A stretch of DNA of 64,000 bases from Lineus longissimus (taxonomy: Eukaryota > Nemertea > Pilidiophora > Heteronemertea > Lineidae). The position numbers and the translations under genes were made by a program. Below the pieces are notes generated by a model that saw only the letters and a program-made list of their open reading frames with translations, did not search any database and was not told the DNA's origin. Below are positions 35,496-45,665 of this stretch, one piece after another; position 1 is the stretch's first letter, and the number at the start of each line of letters is the position of its first letter. Location: assembly GCF_910592395.1 (NCBI RefSeq), contig NC_088320.1, positions 8,060,001 to 8,124,000 of the forward strand, written 5' to 3'.

Positions 35496-35781
35496 TTTCT
35501 TGCTACCAGTATGTCATGTATAATACATGAATGTGCAATTTCTCCTTGGGTCCGAGAATCGGACATCGTTATCAAAGAGTGCACGCCTTAATTGCGTAAG
35601 ATGTTTAACATGAATGCCTATTCCCCACAAAAGAGCATACCGTTCAACTTTCACGTAAACGTACACGTACACGTACACGAGCGCTAGTGCGAAAACAAAT
35701 AAACAGAACCTACGTGAACGCCTACGTGCGTGAACATAGGCGTTCACGTAGGCGTTTCGCGTGAGGTTGCGAAAACACCCT

Positions 35782-36222
35782 AATAACCGACGGAACGAAA
35801 CGTGCGAGACAAAAATTGGTGGATACACGTACAACGTACAGCGAAGAAGGAACAACAATACGACGATTGATTGGCAATGCACCGTTAGACCAAAAACAAA
35901 TCCTTGCAAAGCATCAGTTATCCAGCGCGGAGAAAGTCAATTCACAGTCGGAAAGAACAGTCATAATCACCCCGCCAACCCAGGTTCAGCAATCGCCACC
36001 AAAATAATGACGTCAATCAAAGCCAAGGCATCGGAGAACTTATACAAAGCTGCGTCAGCTATTGTGAATGAAGGCATACTTGAAAACCTCGACAATGCTC
36101 CGTGTTTAAGTCTTCCGAAACCCGTGAACCTAGCCCGAGCTGCCAATCGTCTACGACAAAAAAACCGACCGAAGGACCCCATCGATCTCGATTTTATCCT
36201 CAATGAAGGGAACATTCCTGCC
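35782..36222 (+). pseudogene. FLYWCH zinc-finger part of the OTU transposon protein
   Basis: Continues the element interrupted by Harbinger. GGYTYNVQRRRNNNTTIDWQ, then CTVRPKTNPCKASVI and NSHNHPAN, gives the FLYWCH Cys-Cys-His-His pattern. Next come NLARAANRLRQKNRPKDP and DLDFILNEGNIPA, the linker usual before the MULE core in such proteins. One frame shift separates the first strand (FEVITDGTKRARQKLVD) from GGYTYN. The MULE core that should follow is replaced at about 36222 by a BEL/Pao fragment. Confidence 0.6.
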
Positions 36223-37528
36223 GTTCCAACAAAGAAGAACCCCGCGGACATAGCCAGCAGAGGAGCAAGGGTGATTTGATGGAATCCGAACTATGGTGGG
36301 AAGGTCCAAGCTTCCTCAAGGATGCAGAAGACAAGTGGCCTGAACGAAGATTCCGATTGCAGATGAGAATGTTGAATCTGAGAAATCTTCAACCTTTGCA
36401 ATTGTACCAGAACTTCCGTGGAGACCAGATATAAACTTCTGTTTACACCCATGTCGATGGAGTAACTCGAACCGTCTTGCTCGAAGGATCGGATTTGTAA
36501 GAAGAATCATCAAGTGGATCCTGAAGAAACCTCTACCACAGGGTGCCCAGTCCTGGACAGATGAGCTGACCACAGAAGAGTTCAAAGAAGCAGAAGACTG
36601 TCTAGTCCGTCAAGCTCAAAAAAAAGAATTTCAAGAGGAGATAACTGCAATGTCATCAGGGATTAAAACAGTCAAGAAATCCAGTCCACTTGCTTCACTC
36701 AGTCCCTTCTTTGATGAGACAAGACAACTTCTACGCCTGAGGTCACGCCTGGAGAAAGTAGAATACTTGAACGATGATGAAAAATACCCAGTATTTCTAC
36801 CCAGAAAAGGAGACGTGACAAGATTAGTGGTTCAGAGAGCACACGATAAAATCGGCCACCCAGTAGGAAGAGAAGCAACAATCCACAAGATCAGGCAAAA
36901 CGACTGGATCCTGAGAATTAGAGAGGCAGTAAATGATTGGGGAAGAAAATGTTCGACATGCATTTTAAAGAAAGCCAAACCTCAGAATCAACAGATGGTG
37001 CCTATTCCCAAGTTTAGACTCCAACAACCCCCGAGAGCATTTTCGAAGTGCGGGACAGATTTTGCCGGACCATACTACACGAAACAAGACCGAGGAAAGA
37101 CACAAACAAAAAGATACCTCGCAGTATTTACTTGCCTTCAAACCAGAGCGATTCATCTCGATCCAGTCTACTCAATGGACACGGATGGGTTCTTGATGGC
37201 ATTCTCCCGGATGACAAGAAGAAGGAGATCAGTACCAGAAGATGTCCTAACAGACAACTTCATAGCCGGTGAGAGGGAACTTCGAGAGTTTGCTGTGGAT
37301 TGGAACAAGGTGCAGACGACGATTGGTTACCAGAACAAGGGGTTAAAATGGCACTTTAACCCACCGGCTGCTTCACATTTTGGAGGCATTTTCGAAATCA
37401 TGGTAGAAGCGGCCAAAAGAGCTCTGAAGACTATCATCAGCCGAGCAGACATCAATGATGAAGAATTTCATACGTTCATTGTTGAAGCAGAAGGCCTAAT
37501 TAACTCCAGGGCCCAGTTCCTGAAATAG
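36223..37528 (+). pseudogene. BEL/Pao retrotransposon pol fragment (end of RNase H region and integrase)
   Basis: VPTKKNPADIASRG and, after a frameshift, ELWWEGPSFLKDAEDKWPERR are diagnostic of BEL/Pao pol. From 36650 to 37528 one open frame holds the integrase: an HHCC-type zinc region (AHDKIGHPVGREAT ... CSTCILKK), GTDFAGP (first Asp), RYLAVFTCLQTRAIHLDP, LTDNF (second Asp) and HFGGIFEIMVEAAKRAL (Glu). There are at least two frame disruptions, no LTR on either side, and an abrupt stop after INSR. The fragment is dead. Its 5' edge is fused in frame to a FLYWCH remnant. Confidence 0.8.
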
Positions 37529-37529
37529 C

Positions 37530-37720
37530 GCTAGACTTAGCGTGGCGCTACCCCTAGCACCATGCTAGCCAGTGATAGCTGGCGTGGCGCTAGATAATGG
37601 TTCCAGCATCAGTGTTAGGCCCAGCGTTAGGTAGCGCTGGGCTTAGCAGGACTTGGCGCTGGTTGCTAGGAATTTTGATCATGTGACAGGAGGTAGGGTC
37701 CCCATCTTTGTAAATTCAAG
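37530..37720. repeat. GCGCTAG-rich subterminal region of a second Harbinger-type element
   Basis: The word tagcgct/ggcgctag and close variants recur in both orientations in about 150 bp, directly upstream of a Myb-like Harbinger gene. This suggests a subterminal transposase-binding region, but I found no matching right end. Confidence 0.4.
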
Positions 37721-39281
37721 ATGGCAGCCATGGAGGCAAAAAATGATACCAAAAAAGTTAGATTGCCAAATTTTAGTCAAGCCGAGATGGTCACACTGAC
37801 CCAATACGCAGTGGAAGAACTTTCAAGCCTCAGGGCGAAGTTTGGGCCACTCATCACCCATGAGATTAAGGTTTCACGATGGGAAGCCATAGCAAATGTC
37901 ATCAGCTCTCTTGGAGTGGCCCAGAGAAGCTGGGAGAAAGTAAGAGGGAAGTGGAACAAGATGGTTTCTCAGGCGAAGACCTATAATTATGAGAGAAAGA
38001 AGCATGCAGGAGGCACTGGAGGGGGCCCTGCATTAAAGATCGACCCAATTAAAGAGCGAATAGCAGAGGCTTTTAAAGATGATCCTAGTTTTCAAGGAAT
38101 AACTGGAGGCACTGAAAGTGCCATGCCAGCACCCCCAGCAAAAAACCAGGGTAAGTTTGTCATATCTTCTCAGATTCCATTTCTAAGCAGCCACAACAAT
38201 CAATTGGCTAGGCCTACAGACAATTTCTACTTTTAATTTTGTTTGCATGTTGAATTAAGGCTAGCATATCATAGTTATAGTAGGCCTAGGCCTAGGGAAA
38301 CATCATGTCAAATGATCCTCTGCATTATATTCAGAACTGGCACAGCGAGCCAGATTCCATGTTTTATATGTGCGCCTAGCTCGCACACATTTTGCAAATA
38401 ATCATAAGAAGCAACTAGTTTTAAAACAGTTTTATGCAGCATTTGATTGCTCTACTGGATTTCCAAGCTCTTGTCTCCTTGCTGTACTGATAGTTATATA
38501 CTATGGATTCCTCTCTTTTGTAGGTCCTGGATATCGTGTCTACTCGGAAGCAGACTTGAGCGATATGAAAGAAAAGTCACAGGAACGGACAGCCAGTATC
38601 AGGGTGATAAGGAGTGCAAAAAGTGGAAAGCAAGTCCAAGGTAAATCTCTACTTTTCGTATTTGTTGCTATGATTTGCTGTGTGCATAGCTATGCACATT
38701 GAAGCTAGAAACATATTTTGATCACTTTTTGACAGTTTCACTTACAGCTCTGACACAGAAAACGGGTTTAGATCTGGTATTGACTTGACTTAGTGACTGG
38801 GAGAATGCAAAAGTTTCACTGTCCAGTGGGTGTGGGTGTGGGTGGTGTCATGATTTCTGAAGAAGCACCAGTAAATGATGACCTGTCATTTTGCACTGGG
38901 GTTATCCCACTCCCTGTGTGTTTTCACTGAATTCGAAATCATGGTGGATAAAGGTACTGGTTTGATAGTGACATATTCATGAGGGGCAAAGGTCATCAGG
39001 TTGTGTCATTCTTTTGTTATCAGATTACAAAAGGTTAGATAGGTATAAATGAGTTGACCAACTTTGATTGCGCTATGTTTATCCACCGTGATAATGCTGA
39101 TGTTGATAAACCAGCACAATGTGTTCACCTTGACGTGTCTTCTGGAAGCTGCTGACATTTCAAATGTTCGGTTTTCACACATCACTCTTTCATTAAATCG
39201 ATTTTCATTTCATCTGCAGGTCGCAATCGCTCTGGTGAAGTTTATTCAAAGAAGGTGAAGGCAATTCAAAAGCATATTGCT
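37721..39281 (+). CDS. NAIF1-like Myb/SANT protein of a Harbinger-type element, 3' exon(s) not found
   Basis: Exons 37721-38150, 38524-38640 and 39220-39281, phases 1, 1 and 0, with good splice signals. MAAMEAKNDTKK precedes the Myb/SANT-like domain (LPNFSQAEMVTLTQYAVEEL ... RWEAIANVISSLG ... WEKVRGKWNKMVSQAKTYNY), followed by HAGGTGGGPALKIDPIKERI, a stretch common to NAIF1/TSNARE1-like partners of Harbinger transposases. Exon 3 ends in basic QKHIA before a GTAAGT donor. I could not find the last exon. No DDE transposase and no right terminus are near, so this is probably a truncated element rather than a domesticated gene. Confidence 0.6.
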
Positions 39282-39754
39282 GTAAGTTGTCAAGTCGTTT
39301 TTTTCTAAATATTGCAACATGATAATGATTTGATTTTCCTCTTGATTTGCTAGGCCATTTTCATTTACTAGCATATACCCATGGAACGGGCAAAGTCGAA
39401 ACTAAAAATAGAATAGGCTAATTAATCCCCCAGCCAATACCCTGCACCATGGACCAGGTTGTATAGCACTACATACGTGCTGGAAGCTAATACTGATGTG
39501 GCAGGGAGAATATGCGAGAAGTTTGTGTATGCTTTTGAGAATGAGCGGAGCTCTCGAGTCCACGTGCTCTCTGCAAAGTTGTTATTTATTCTAAAACCAC
39601 GAAGATATTCAACGTATGACACCCTCAGTGACACTCTTACAATATGATCCACACCTAAGAAGCAAAACGTTGCAAGAATTCGTCGCATTTCCAAGGCTCA
39701 ATTTTGAAACAAAAATTACCTCCTAAATAGCGGCCACAATGCGCATTATGAATG

Positions 39755-39908
39755 TAGGTAAAATAGGTACAGGTAAATTAGGTACGGTAAAATAGATACG
39801 AGGTAAAATAGGTACAGGTAAAGTAGGTACAGGTAAATTAGGTATGGGTAAATTAGGTATGGGTAAAATAGGTGCTAGGTAAAATAGGTACTGGGTAAAA
39901 TAGGTACA
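39755..39908. repeat. Minisatellite, ~16-bp unit
   Basis: About nine degenerate copies of ggtacaggtaaaatag in tandem. The minus-strand frame is open (LPIPNLPVPTL), but this is a by-product of the repeat. Confidence 0.8.
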
Positions 39909-40512
39909 CAAAAAAGAGAAACTAGGTAATATAAAGGTATGATCATATATTTTTATCATGATTCTTTTATTTCTGATGATTCTTTTATTTCTGATTTTAT
40001 TATTGCTTATTGAAAGAGTTCTCTTAATGATTACTTTTTACTTTTTATGGGAAAAAAATCATGCACTTTAGATAAGTTTAAGTAAGTTCAATAGATTAAT
40101 GTATTTTCATTTAACTGTGCCAAGTTTGTGCTGTAACTCAGAGGTCGTCATTTGTGTAAAAATAAATACATGCAGTTTCATTAAACTATATTTTGCCTTC
40201 GTTTTTACCACTTGTCGTTGTCACCAAAAAACTCTCAATTCAACATATAAAAAAACCCAGGAACCCAACCCCAGACTTGAAACCTAAGAAGCCATACGAT
40301 CATTAAAGAAGAACTTTTCCCCTCTGTTATTTTTGATGAGACACAGAAAATATTGAGGCCATACCAAGCTGTTGGAAACCATACAAAAGCAGAAAAAAGC
40401 AGGTGCACTCTTGCTGTTCTACCAGACAAATCTATTTTTCTAACAACAATCAATCATAGTTACTTTGCAACAGTTAATCATAATTAGTATTAGTTGTAAG
40501 CATCACCACAAG

Positions 40513-40547
40513 AATGAAACGGCCAGGGGCCATTGTGCTCACCGTAA
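40513..40547. repeat. 5' end fragment of the 1.1-kb repeat family
   Basis: ggccaggggccattgtgctc matches the left end of the copies at 32275 and 60314. The match stops after about 35 bp. Confidence 0.5.
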
Positions 40548-41479
40548 GTATTTTTAGTAGACAGTTACAGAAAGTGCTACAGTATGTAGCCAAAAATTGT
40601 TGTCTTCATTGCATTGGATACTGATGGGCAATCCCCGCCAGTAGGTTGGTTGTCAAGGTAAATGATTTGGTGAGAATGGATGAACAAGTCATATTTGCAA
40701 AAGTGATGATTTTGATTTATTAGGTCTTGACCAGCAAGTGATTTGAAAATAGAGGTGCAGTGACAATGAATGATTGATAAATCACAGTATAATCAAATGA
40801 TGTTTACAGCAGTGATGAAAAAAATTTGGGATTATGCAGAAATTCTTGACATTTGTTAACAATTCTTCATGATTCTTTCCTCGCTCAAGGTGTGCATCTT
40901 GACTGCAATATGTAGGAATGAATTATTCGGAGAAGAGAAGGCAGTGAGAGTTGGAGGAAGTCACTGCCAGCCACAACAAACCATGCAGCAAACTATTTCA
41001 TACACCCTTTGGCTTACTGCTGAATCTGGTATAGCAGGGACAGTCAGTACATTTTGTACCCATAGTATACATTTTGATTTGACCCAATGTACTAGCATAC
41101 AGGAGCAGGGCCAGTGCACGTTTTGTAAACAAACCTGTGCATACAATGTATGTGTAGAAGACATGCATCATTGCATGCATGCTGTGTGTTTGAGTGAGCA
41201 TCATGACCAAACTTCCAAAAACACACTTCAGACCTACTAATGCTAGAAAATACAATGAGTGCATGTCCAATGGCTATTTTAATCAAACTTCATGTCCCAA
41301 ATGTTGCACCTGACCATAACAATTTCATCACTCGTTACACTACAGCAATCGGCAAAAAATGATTTCCAAGATGGCCGCCTAATTAAATCTATGGCACCAA
41401 ATAAATCAAAAAATGAAGAAAATGTAAGATAGAACTCAGAAAAGAAAAAAGGAAAAGATGAAAAATAAAAATATTTTTG

Positions 41480-41522
41480 GCTGTCCTTGACCGGGGTTTG
41501 AACTCACGACCTTTGGATTGCC
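41480..41522 (-). repeat. tRNA-derived SINE fragment (B-box region)
   Basis: The minus strand reads caaaggtcgtgagttcaaac followed by cccgg, matching the anticodon-arm to T-arm part of a tRNA with a polymerase III B box (gagttcaaacccc). No A box or cloverleaf could be built, so it is not a tRNA gene. Confidence 0.4.
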
Positions 41523-41785
41523 ACAATACGAGGAAAAACCCACAAAACATGCAATTTCGGCCATATTTGAATTCCGATCTGGCTGAAACTTGGCATACAA
41601 ATAGTGGCTTCTTAGATGCATCATTACACAAAATTAAAACTCTTTACATTGAACAACGACAAAACGTACCAAGAACGGTAAAGTTTTCAACTTTTGACCT
41701 CTGTGAACTTGAAAGGTGGGTCAAATCAAAAAATCGGAAGATATGTGATGTATCCTTGCTAGGAGTACCTACCATGAAACTTTTA

Positions 41786-41830
41786 TCAACAAGAGGCCCA
41801 AGGGCCTGGCGCTCAGCTGAAATGGATAGG
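41786..41830. repeat. Repeat-family end shared with the KLHL18 promoter
   Basis: caacaagaggcccaagggcc followed by tggcgctcagctgaaat, preceded by a ggtgggtcaaatc module. It is homologous to 6749-6782. Confidence 0.5.
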
Positions 41831-41918
41831 TGAAGGCAAGGGTCAAGTGTGTGTCGGTACCGTTATTATGAGGCAACGAAGAAGATAAAGAGTTGGTTAA
41901 CAAAATGAACTTTATTGG

Positions 41919-42000
41919 TGCGGCAGATATTTGATGCCTTTCGGCAGATATTGAAGCGCCTTGCGGCAGATATTTGTTGCCTTGCGGCAGATATTTGATA
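41919..42000. repeat. Short tandem repeat, ~22-bp unit
   Basis: Four copies of gcggcagatatttgatgcct with small changes. No gene seen around it. 42001-42801 holds no recognisable feature apart from the insertion site of the Gypsy element. Confidence 0.6.
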
Positions 42001-42801
42001 ACGCTCTCCAGGAATGGAAAGCAGTAAAACGAGTAAGCACACCTTACTCTGAATGTGGGAACAGCAAGTGCTTTCCTGGACTTGAAATGTGCCAACGACT
42101 CCTCTTGCAATAACCAACAACAGTTAATCTGTAAAAAAAGAGAAGAGAAATTAACACTGACTGAATAAAAAAGGGTGACATAGACGGGGAAATGTACACC
42201 ACCGGATACAGTCTGTGCTTGATCAGGCATCGATCAGATGATATCCTGAACAAGGCATCTATGGAAGCAAATCCAGAAAGAGACTTAACCTTCGAAGGGC
42301 ACACTTATCACTCAGTGAAAAGTCAGTCCTGGGGGTTGTTTTCCAATTAAAAATAAAAGTGTAACCTCTTTGAATTAGTCTCACAGACTGAACCATAACA
42401 CTCAACAGCCAACCGTGCCCACATGATGTGAGCCGTGAGCGAGTGGTGTACTACATTTTGAAAATTGTCTATCATGTAACAGAACAGGATCTAGTGGACT
42501 TAATGATGAGGTACTATCAAATAAGGTGTCCATCAAATGAATCATGAGGGCCTGTTGAGTTATACTCTAAGCCTGCACAGCGCAGTGTACAGACAGTACA
42601 GGATTGCCAACCAAAAACATGAGCATTGCTGCGTAAGGAAACTGCAGTGGAATTCATACTACGATGTCATAGGCCTAATGTGACTTTCAAAATAATTGTA
42701 AACAAACGTAAATGGCGAGATTTGTTGACCGTCCCAAAATGGCCGACGGCGAATTCTCCGGTCGCTAGCGCAGTCCATAAACAAGCATCAATTTTACCAA
42801 A

Positions 42802-43100
42802 TGTGGTGCGGAGGGATATCGAGCGCGTCACCAACAGCCGGTATCCCGTGACGTCAGCAGGTGGAGGACCCAGTGACGTCACTCCCGGACCGCATAAAAG
42901 CCCTCGCAGGCCCAGTCTCGGGGCAGAAAAACAACAGAAGTCTACAGAGTAAGTTTATCCCGTATCTTGTCCGGTTTCGTGCACCTTTCATGCATAATGC
43001 ACCGTATCATGCTCGCACCTATATAGTCGCGGTAGTGCACACCTATATCTGCCCGTGGGTCACCCCGTCCGGCCCCTCGCTAAAAGTGGCCGGCACTACA
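42802..43100 (+). repeat. 5' LTR with CRE-like and TATA promoter
   Basis: TGTGGTGCGG ... GGCACTACA, 299 bp. U3 has two perfect TGACGTCA motifs (42849-42856, 42874-42881) and CATAAAAG (42893-42900) 12 bp after the second. A GTAAGT donor-like word lies near 42949. Confidence 0.9.
42849..42900 (+). promoter_or_regulatory. Two CRE (TGACGTCA) sites and TATA-like box in LTR U3
   Basis: The palindromic CRE consensus occurs twice, 25 bp apart, and the TATA-like word CATAAAAG follows. The arrangement suggests CREB/ATF-type control of retrotransposon transcription. Both sites are unchanged in the 3' LTR. Confidence 0.6.
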
Positions 43101-43102
43101 AT

Positions 43103-43121
43103 TGGCGACGAGTTCGAACCC
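43103..43121 (+). promoter_or_regulatory. Primer-binding site
   Basis: Two bases after the 5' LTR: TGGCGACGAGTTCGAACCC. TGG pairs with tRNA 3' CCA. The exact tRNA is unclear, because the TTCGAAC word sits too close to the CCA for a full T-arm match. Confidence 0.65.
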
Positions 43122-43553
43122 ACTGTGGCTGTAGTTTTGCGATGGTGCAAGTCAGTCCACTGTACTGACAACTTCGGGCGAATGTATTTTTTGCCCTAGT
43201 AGATATATTTAGCTCAGACATTTTGGGTGTGGCAATTAGTATCTCTCGTATCTGAAGTTTTGTAAAAGTTTGCGACTAATATTTCACTTGCACATTTTGA
43301 ATTTGTTGGTTTATTCCGCACTGTATTTTTGTACCGAGCACCGGCGACGTATACCCGCATATTTAGTCGTATCAGTTTCATTAGTCAGATGTGAATTATT
43401 ATTGTGTGCCACACCCGTCTAGGCCTTTGAATTATTTCTCTCTCGTCTAGTGAATACCTAGGCCCGGTTCTTAGGAATTCTATTCTGATTTCGTAATATT
43501 ACTATTCGTCCGCCTAGTTCTTATTATTATATTGTTATATTACCATTTTCGTC
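43122..43553 (+). other. Retrotransposon 5' leader
   Basis: 432 nt between the primer-binding site and the gag ATG, AT-rich, with no ORF I can support. It presumably holds packaging signals. Confidence 0.5.
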
Positions 43554-45632
43554 ATGGCGTTTAGATTTGCTTCCGCTTCGGAAGATTACGACAATCCGGT
43601 TTCAATAAATAAGTCCTCGGATGAGGAGTTGGATCGTTTGCTTTGTTTTCCTTCTGCCGCTCCGGCGAGTCGTACGGAGTTGGTATATTTGAAAGAGGCG
43701 CGTGCGCGGGGTCAAGTATTTCGTTCCTACGACAACTTGTTGTCCATCTTCAATTATAGGACTCTTGACATTTGGCGGAACTTGTCTATTATTGATTTCT
43801 CTTCTCCATCAAGGGACCAGAATGTTCGTCCAAAGGGACGGAATATTACTTGGGGGAACCCTCCTCCTGCCAATGTCGAGGAATTAGGCCGTACTGTAGG
43901 CCTATTAGCTCCTAATGGGAGTTACTCTATTAGGCCCACTGCGCGAGCTCCGCCAGGGTTTGATGCGCGACCGCAAGTTGTTAGCACGCCATCACACGAT
44001 CGAAGGTCTCTTCGATCGTCTGAATTCGACTTATCAGACGGTTTGGAACCGATTATTTCACGTGGGCCACCCACGTCACTATATCCTGGTAATCCCATGT
44101 TGCGTTCTTCGGTCCAATCTCCGGACGGCAATGAGCTGGGGAGGCGACTGGAGGACGTTGGGATCCCGTCATTGTCTACGTATTATCCACCTCATGTACC
44201 ACAACGTCCTTGTCCTAATCCAAATGTTCAACAAGGAACATATCACCAGAGAGGTGCTAGTACTGGATACCCAATACCTCCCCCGAATTACATTTCAGGT
44301 CAGCACGGACAGGTGTTGAATCGTGCCCCATTTCCACCATTTCAGGTTCCTCCCTATTTGAGTGCAGGTCCCTGTCCAGGCTTGACTGCGACACCACGTC
44401 TCCCAAATCATTTTCAGGACAATAGACAGCCGGAATATAATCCTCAATATTCCCAATATCCCCAATATTCTCCGTTTACAGCTGTGGTTCCACCTCAACC
44501 CGGTGTCCAAGTACGTCCATTTACTCCTGCTCCTCCACATCTATCTGCCCATTTTCAGTCACCCGAGGTACGACGAGAGGATGTTCATCGATATGATTCT
44601 ACTTCCATGATGCCCCCCCGTTTCCCATTTTCAGATCCTGGGCTGCAACATCATGCAATTCCGGAACAGATGGATCACTCCAGGGACGACTCACGTCATT
44701 CTCATTTCCGTCCATACAATCCACCCCCAGCCCCGCTCCCTATTTTCGATGGTGGTGGCCAGTGGTCAACCTTCGATTTACAGATGCAGAGGGCGGCTAC
44801 CAAGTATAGGTGGTCGGAGGTGGAGAAATTAGATCGTCTCATTGACGCTCTTCGGGGGAGGGCACTCGAGTTTGTGGCGGAGTTGCCTCATTATTACCAG
44901 AACGATAACAACCAAATTTATATGAAACTACGTTCCCGTTTCGGGAGGACCGAGCCTCCGGTTTCGTATCGCCGTCGTCTGGCCGAGCTTGAACAATATG
45001 AAAACGAATCGTTGGCGGAGTTCGCGGAGCGCGCGCAACGTCTTGCGTCCCGTGGTTTTTCCTCTGCGGAGCCCGCGATTATTGATGAGTTGGCGGTGGA
45101 GGCCTTCTTCCGAGGCTGCCGGGAAAAGAATGCCGTCATTTTTGCTATGGACAAATGTCCTCTGAACATTGATCACGCCCTCAGATTAGTCCAGTCAAAT
45201 CTGGATAATCAAAAAGCTATTTGGGGCCGTACAAAACAGTCAAAATTTTATAGTCGTACTACTCTTCCTGTAAGTGATGGTCCAAGCATACGTGCTGTCT
45301 CTGCTGGTGGTCTGGAGGGACGTGTTGGAGTTCTGGAGACCGATGTCTCTGTCCTCCGCTCAACCGTCGAAGCGACACGAGAGGATGTCTCTACTATAAA
45401 AAACACTGTGTCCTCGACGGGTGAGAAGGTGGACAGGGCACTCCGTTCGCTTGACGGTCGGCAGCGCTCCCGTTCCCGATCCTCCAGTCCACGGCGGGGC
45501 TGTTCAAATTGCGGTTCAATGGATCACTTCTTCAGAGTCTGCCCGGATGTGTCATGTTACTTCTGTAAAGAAAAGGGGCACATCAAGGAGAACTGTCTTA
45601 AAGTGTCTCCGTCACCGTCCCCAAATGCTTAG
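43554..45632 (+). CDS. gag: Gag polyprotein of Ty3/Gypsy element
   Basis: 692 residues. The N-terminal half is Pro/Tyr-rich and of low complexity (QYSQYPQYSPF). The capsid-like Retrotrans_gag region is at about residues 395-560 (FDLQMQRAATKYRW, YMKLRSRFGRTEPPVSYRRR, SLAEFAERAQRL). Two zinc knuckles follow at about 649-683, both CX2CX4HX4C (CSNCGSMDHFFRVC and CYFCKEKGHIKENC), preceded by an Arg/Ser stretch (RQRSRSRSSSPRRG). Gag forms the particle and binds the RNA. The TAG stop is at 45630-45632, four nt after a slippery heptamer. No disruption is seen. Confidence 0.93.
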   Translation: MAFRFASASEDYDNPVSINKSSDEELDRLLCFPSAAPASRTELVYLKEARARGQVFRSYDNLLSIFNYRTLDIWRNLSIIDFSSPSRDQNVRPKGRNITWGNPPPANVEELGRTVGLLAPNGSYSIRPTARAPPGFDARPQVVSTPSHDRRSLRSSEFDLSDGLEPIISRGPPTSLYPGNPMLRSSVQSPDGNELGRRLEDVGIPSLSTYYPPHVPQRPCPNPNVQQGTYHQRGASTGYPIPPPNYISGQHGQVLNRAPFPPFQVPPYLSAGPCPGLTATPRLPNHFQDNRQPEYNPQYSQYPQYSPFTAVVPPQPGVQVRPFTPAPPHLSAHFQSPEVRREDVHRYDSTSMMPPRFPFSDPGLQHHAIPEQMDHSRDDSRHSHFRPYNPPPAPLPIFDGGGQWSTFDLQMQRAATKYRWSEVEKLDRLIDALRGRALEFVAELPHYYQNDNNQIYMKLRSRFGRTEPPVSYRRRLAELEQYENESLAEFAERAQRLASRGFSSAEPAIIDELAVEAFFRGCREKNAVIFAMDKCPLNIDHALRLVQSNLDNQKAIWGRTKQSKFYSRTTLPVSDGPSIRAVSAGGLEGRVGVLETDVSVLRSTVEATREDVSTIKNTVSSTGEKVDRALRSLDGRQRSRSRSSSPRRGCSNCGSMDHFFRVCPDVSCYFCKEKGHIKENCLKVSPSPSPNA

Positions 45633-45665
45633 GGACTGAAATGTATGGCCAACATTCAGTCCCTA
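45620..45665 (+). promoter_or_regulatory. -1 ribosomal frameshift signal (slippery CCCAAAT plus stem-loop)
   Basis: In the gag frame the heptamer is C CCA AAT (X XXY YYZ) at 45620-45626, then GCT and the gag stop. After a 3-nt spacer comes a perfect 11-bp stem, tagggactgaa (45630-45640) and ttcagtcccta (45655-45665), with a 14-nt loop. Shifting by -1 enters the pol frame, which has been open since 45602. Confidence 0.8.

Larger units (their letters stand above)
30082..35781. mobile_element. PIF/Harbinger DNA transposon, 5.7 kb
   Basis: The inverted ends AGGGTGTTTTCGCA, followed by a shared gcgaaacgcctacgtgaacg word, are found at both termini. The 3-bp flank AAT occurs on both sides (30079-30081, 35782-35784), as expected for Harbinger elements. 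It carries the two usual genes facing each other: a Myb/SANT-like gene on plus (30713-33567) and a DDE transposase on minus (35495-33937). It is inserted inside the FLYWCH region of an older OTU element: removing it and one AAT rejoins an open frame (FEVITDGTKR). Confidence 0.85.

Noticed and set aside
41480-41522. tRNA gene on the minus strand
   Set aside because: Only the B-box side is present. No acceptor stem or A box can be folded.
43915-44319. Second ORF overlapping gag
   Set aside because: Out-of-frame shadow of the gag codons with no recognisable domain.
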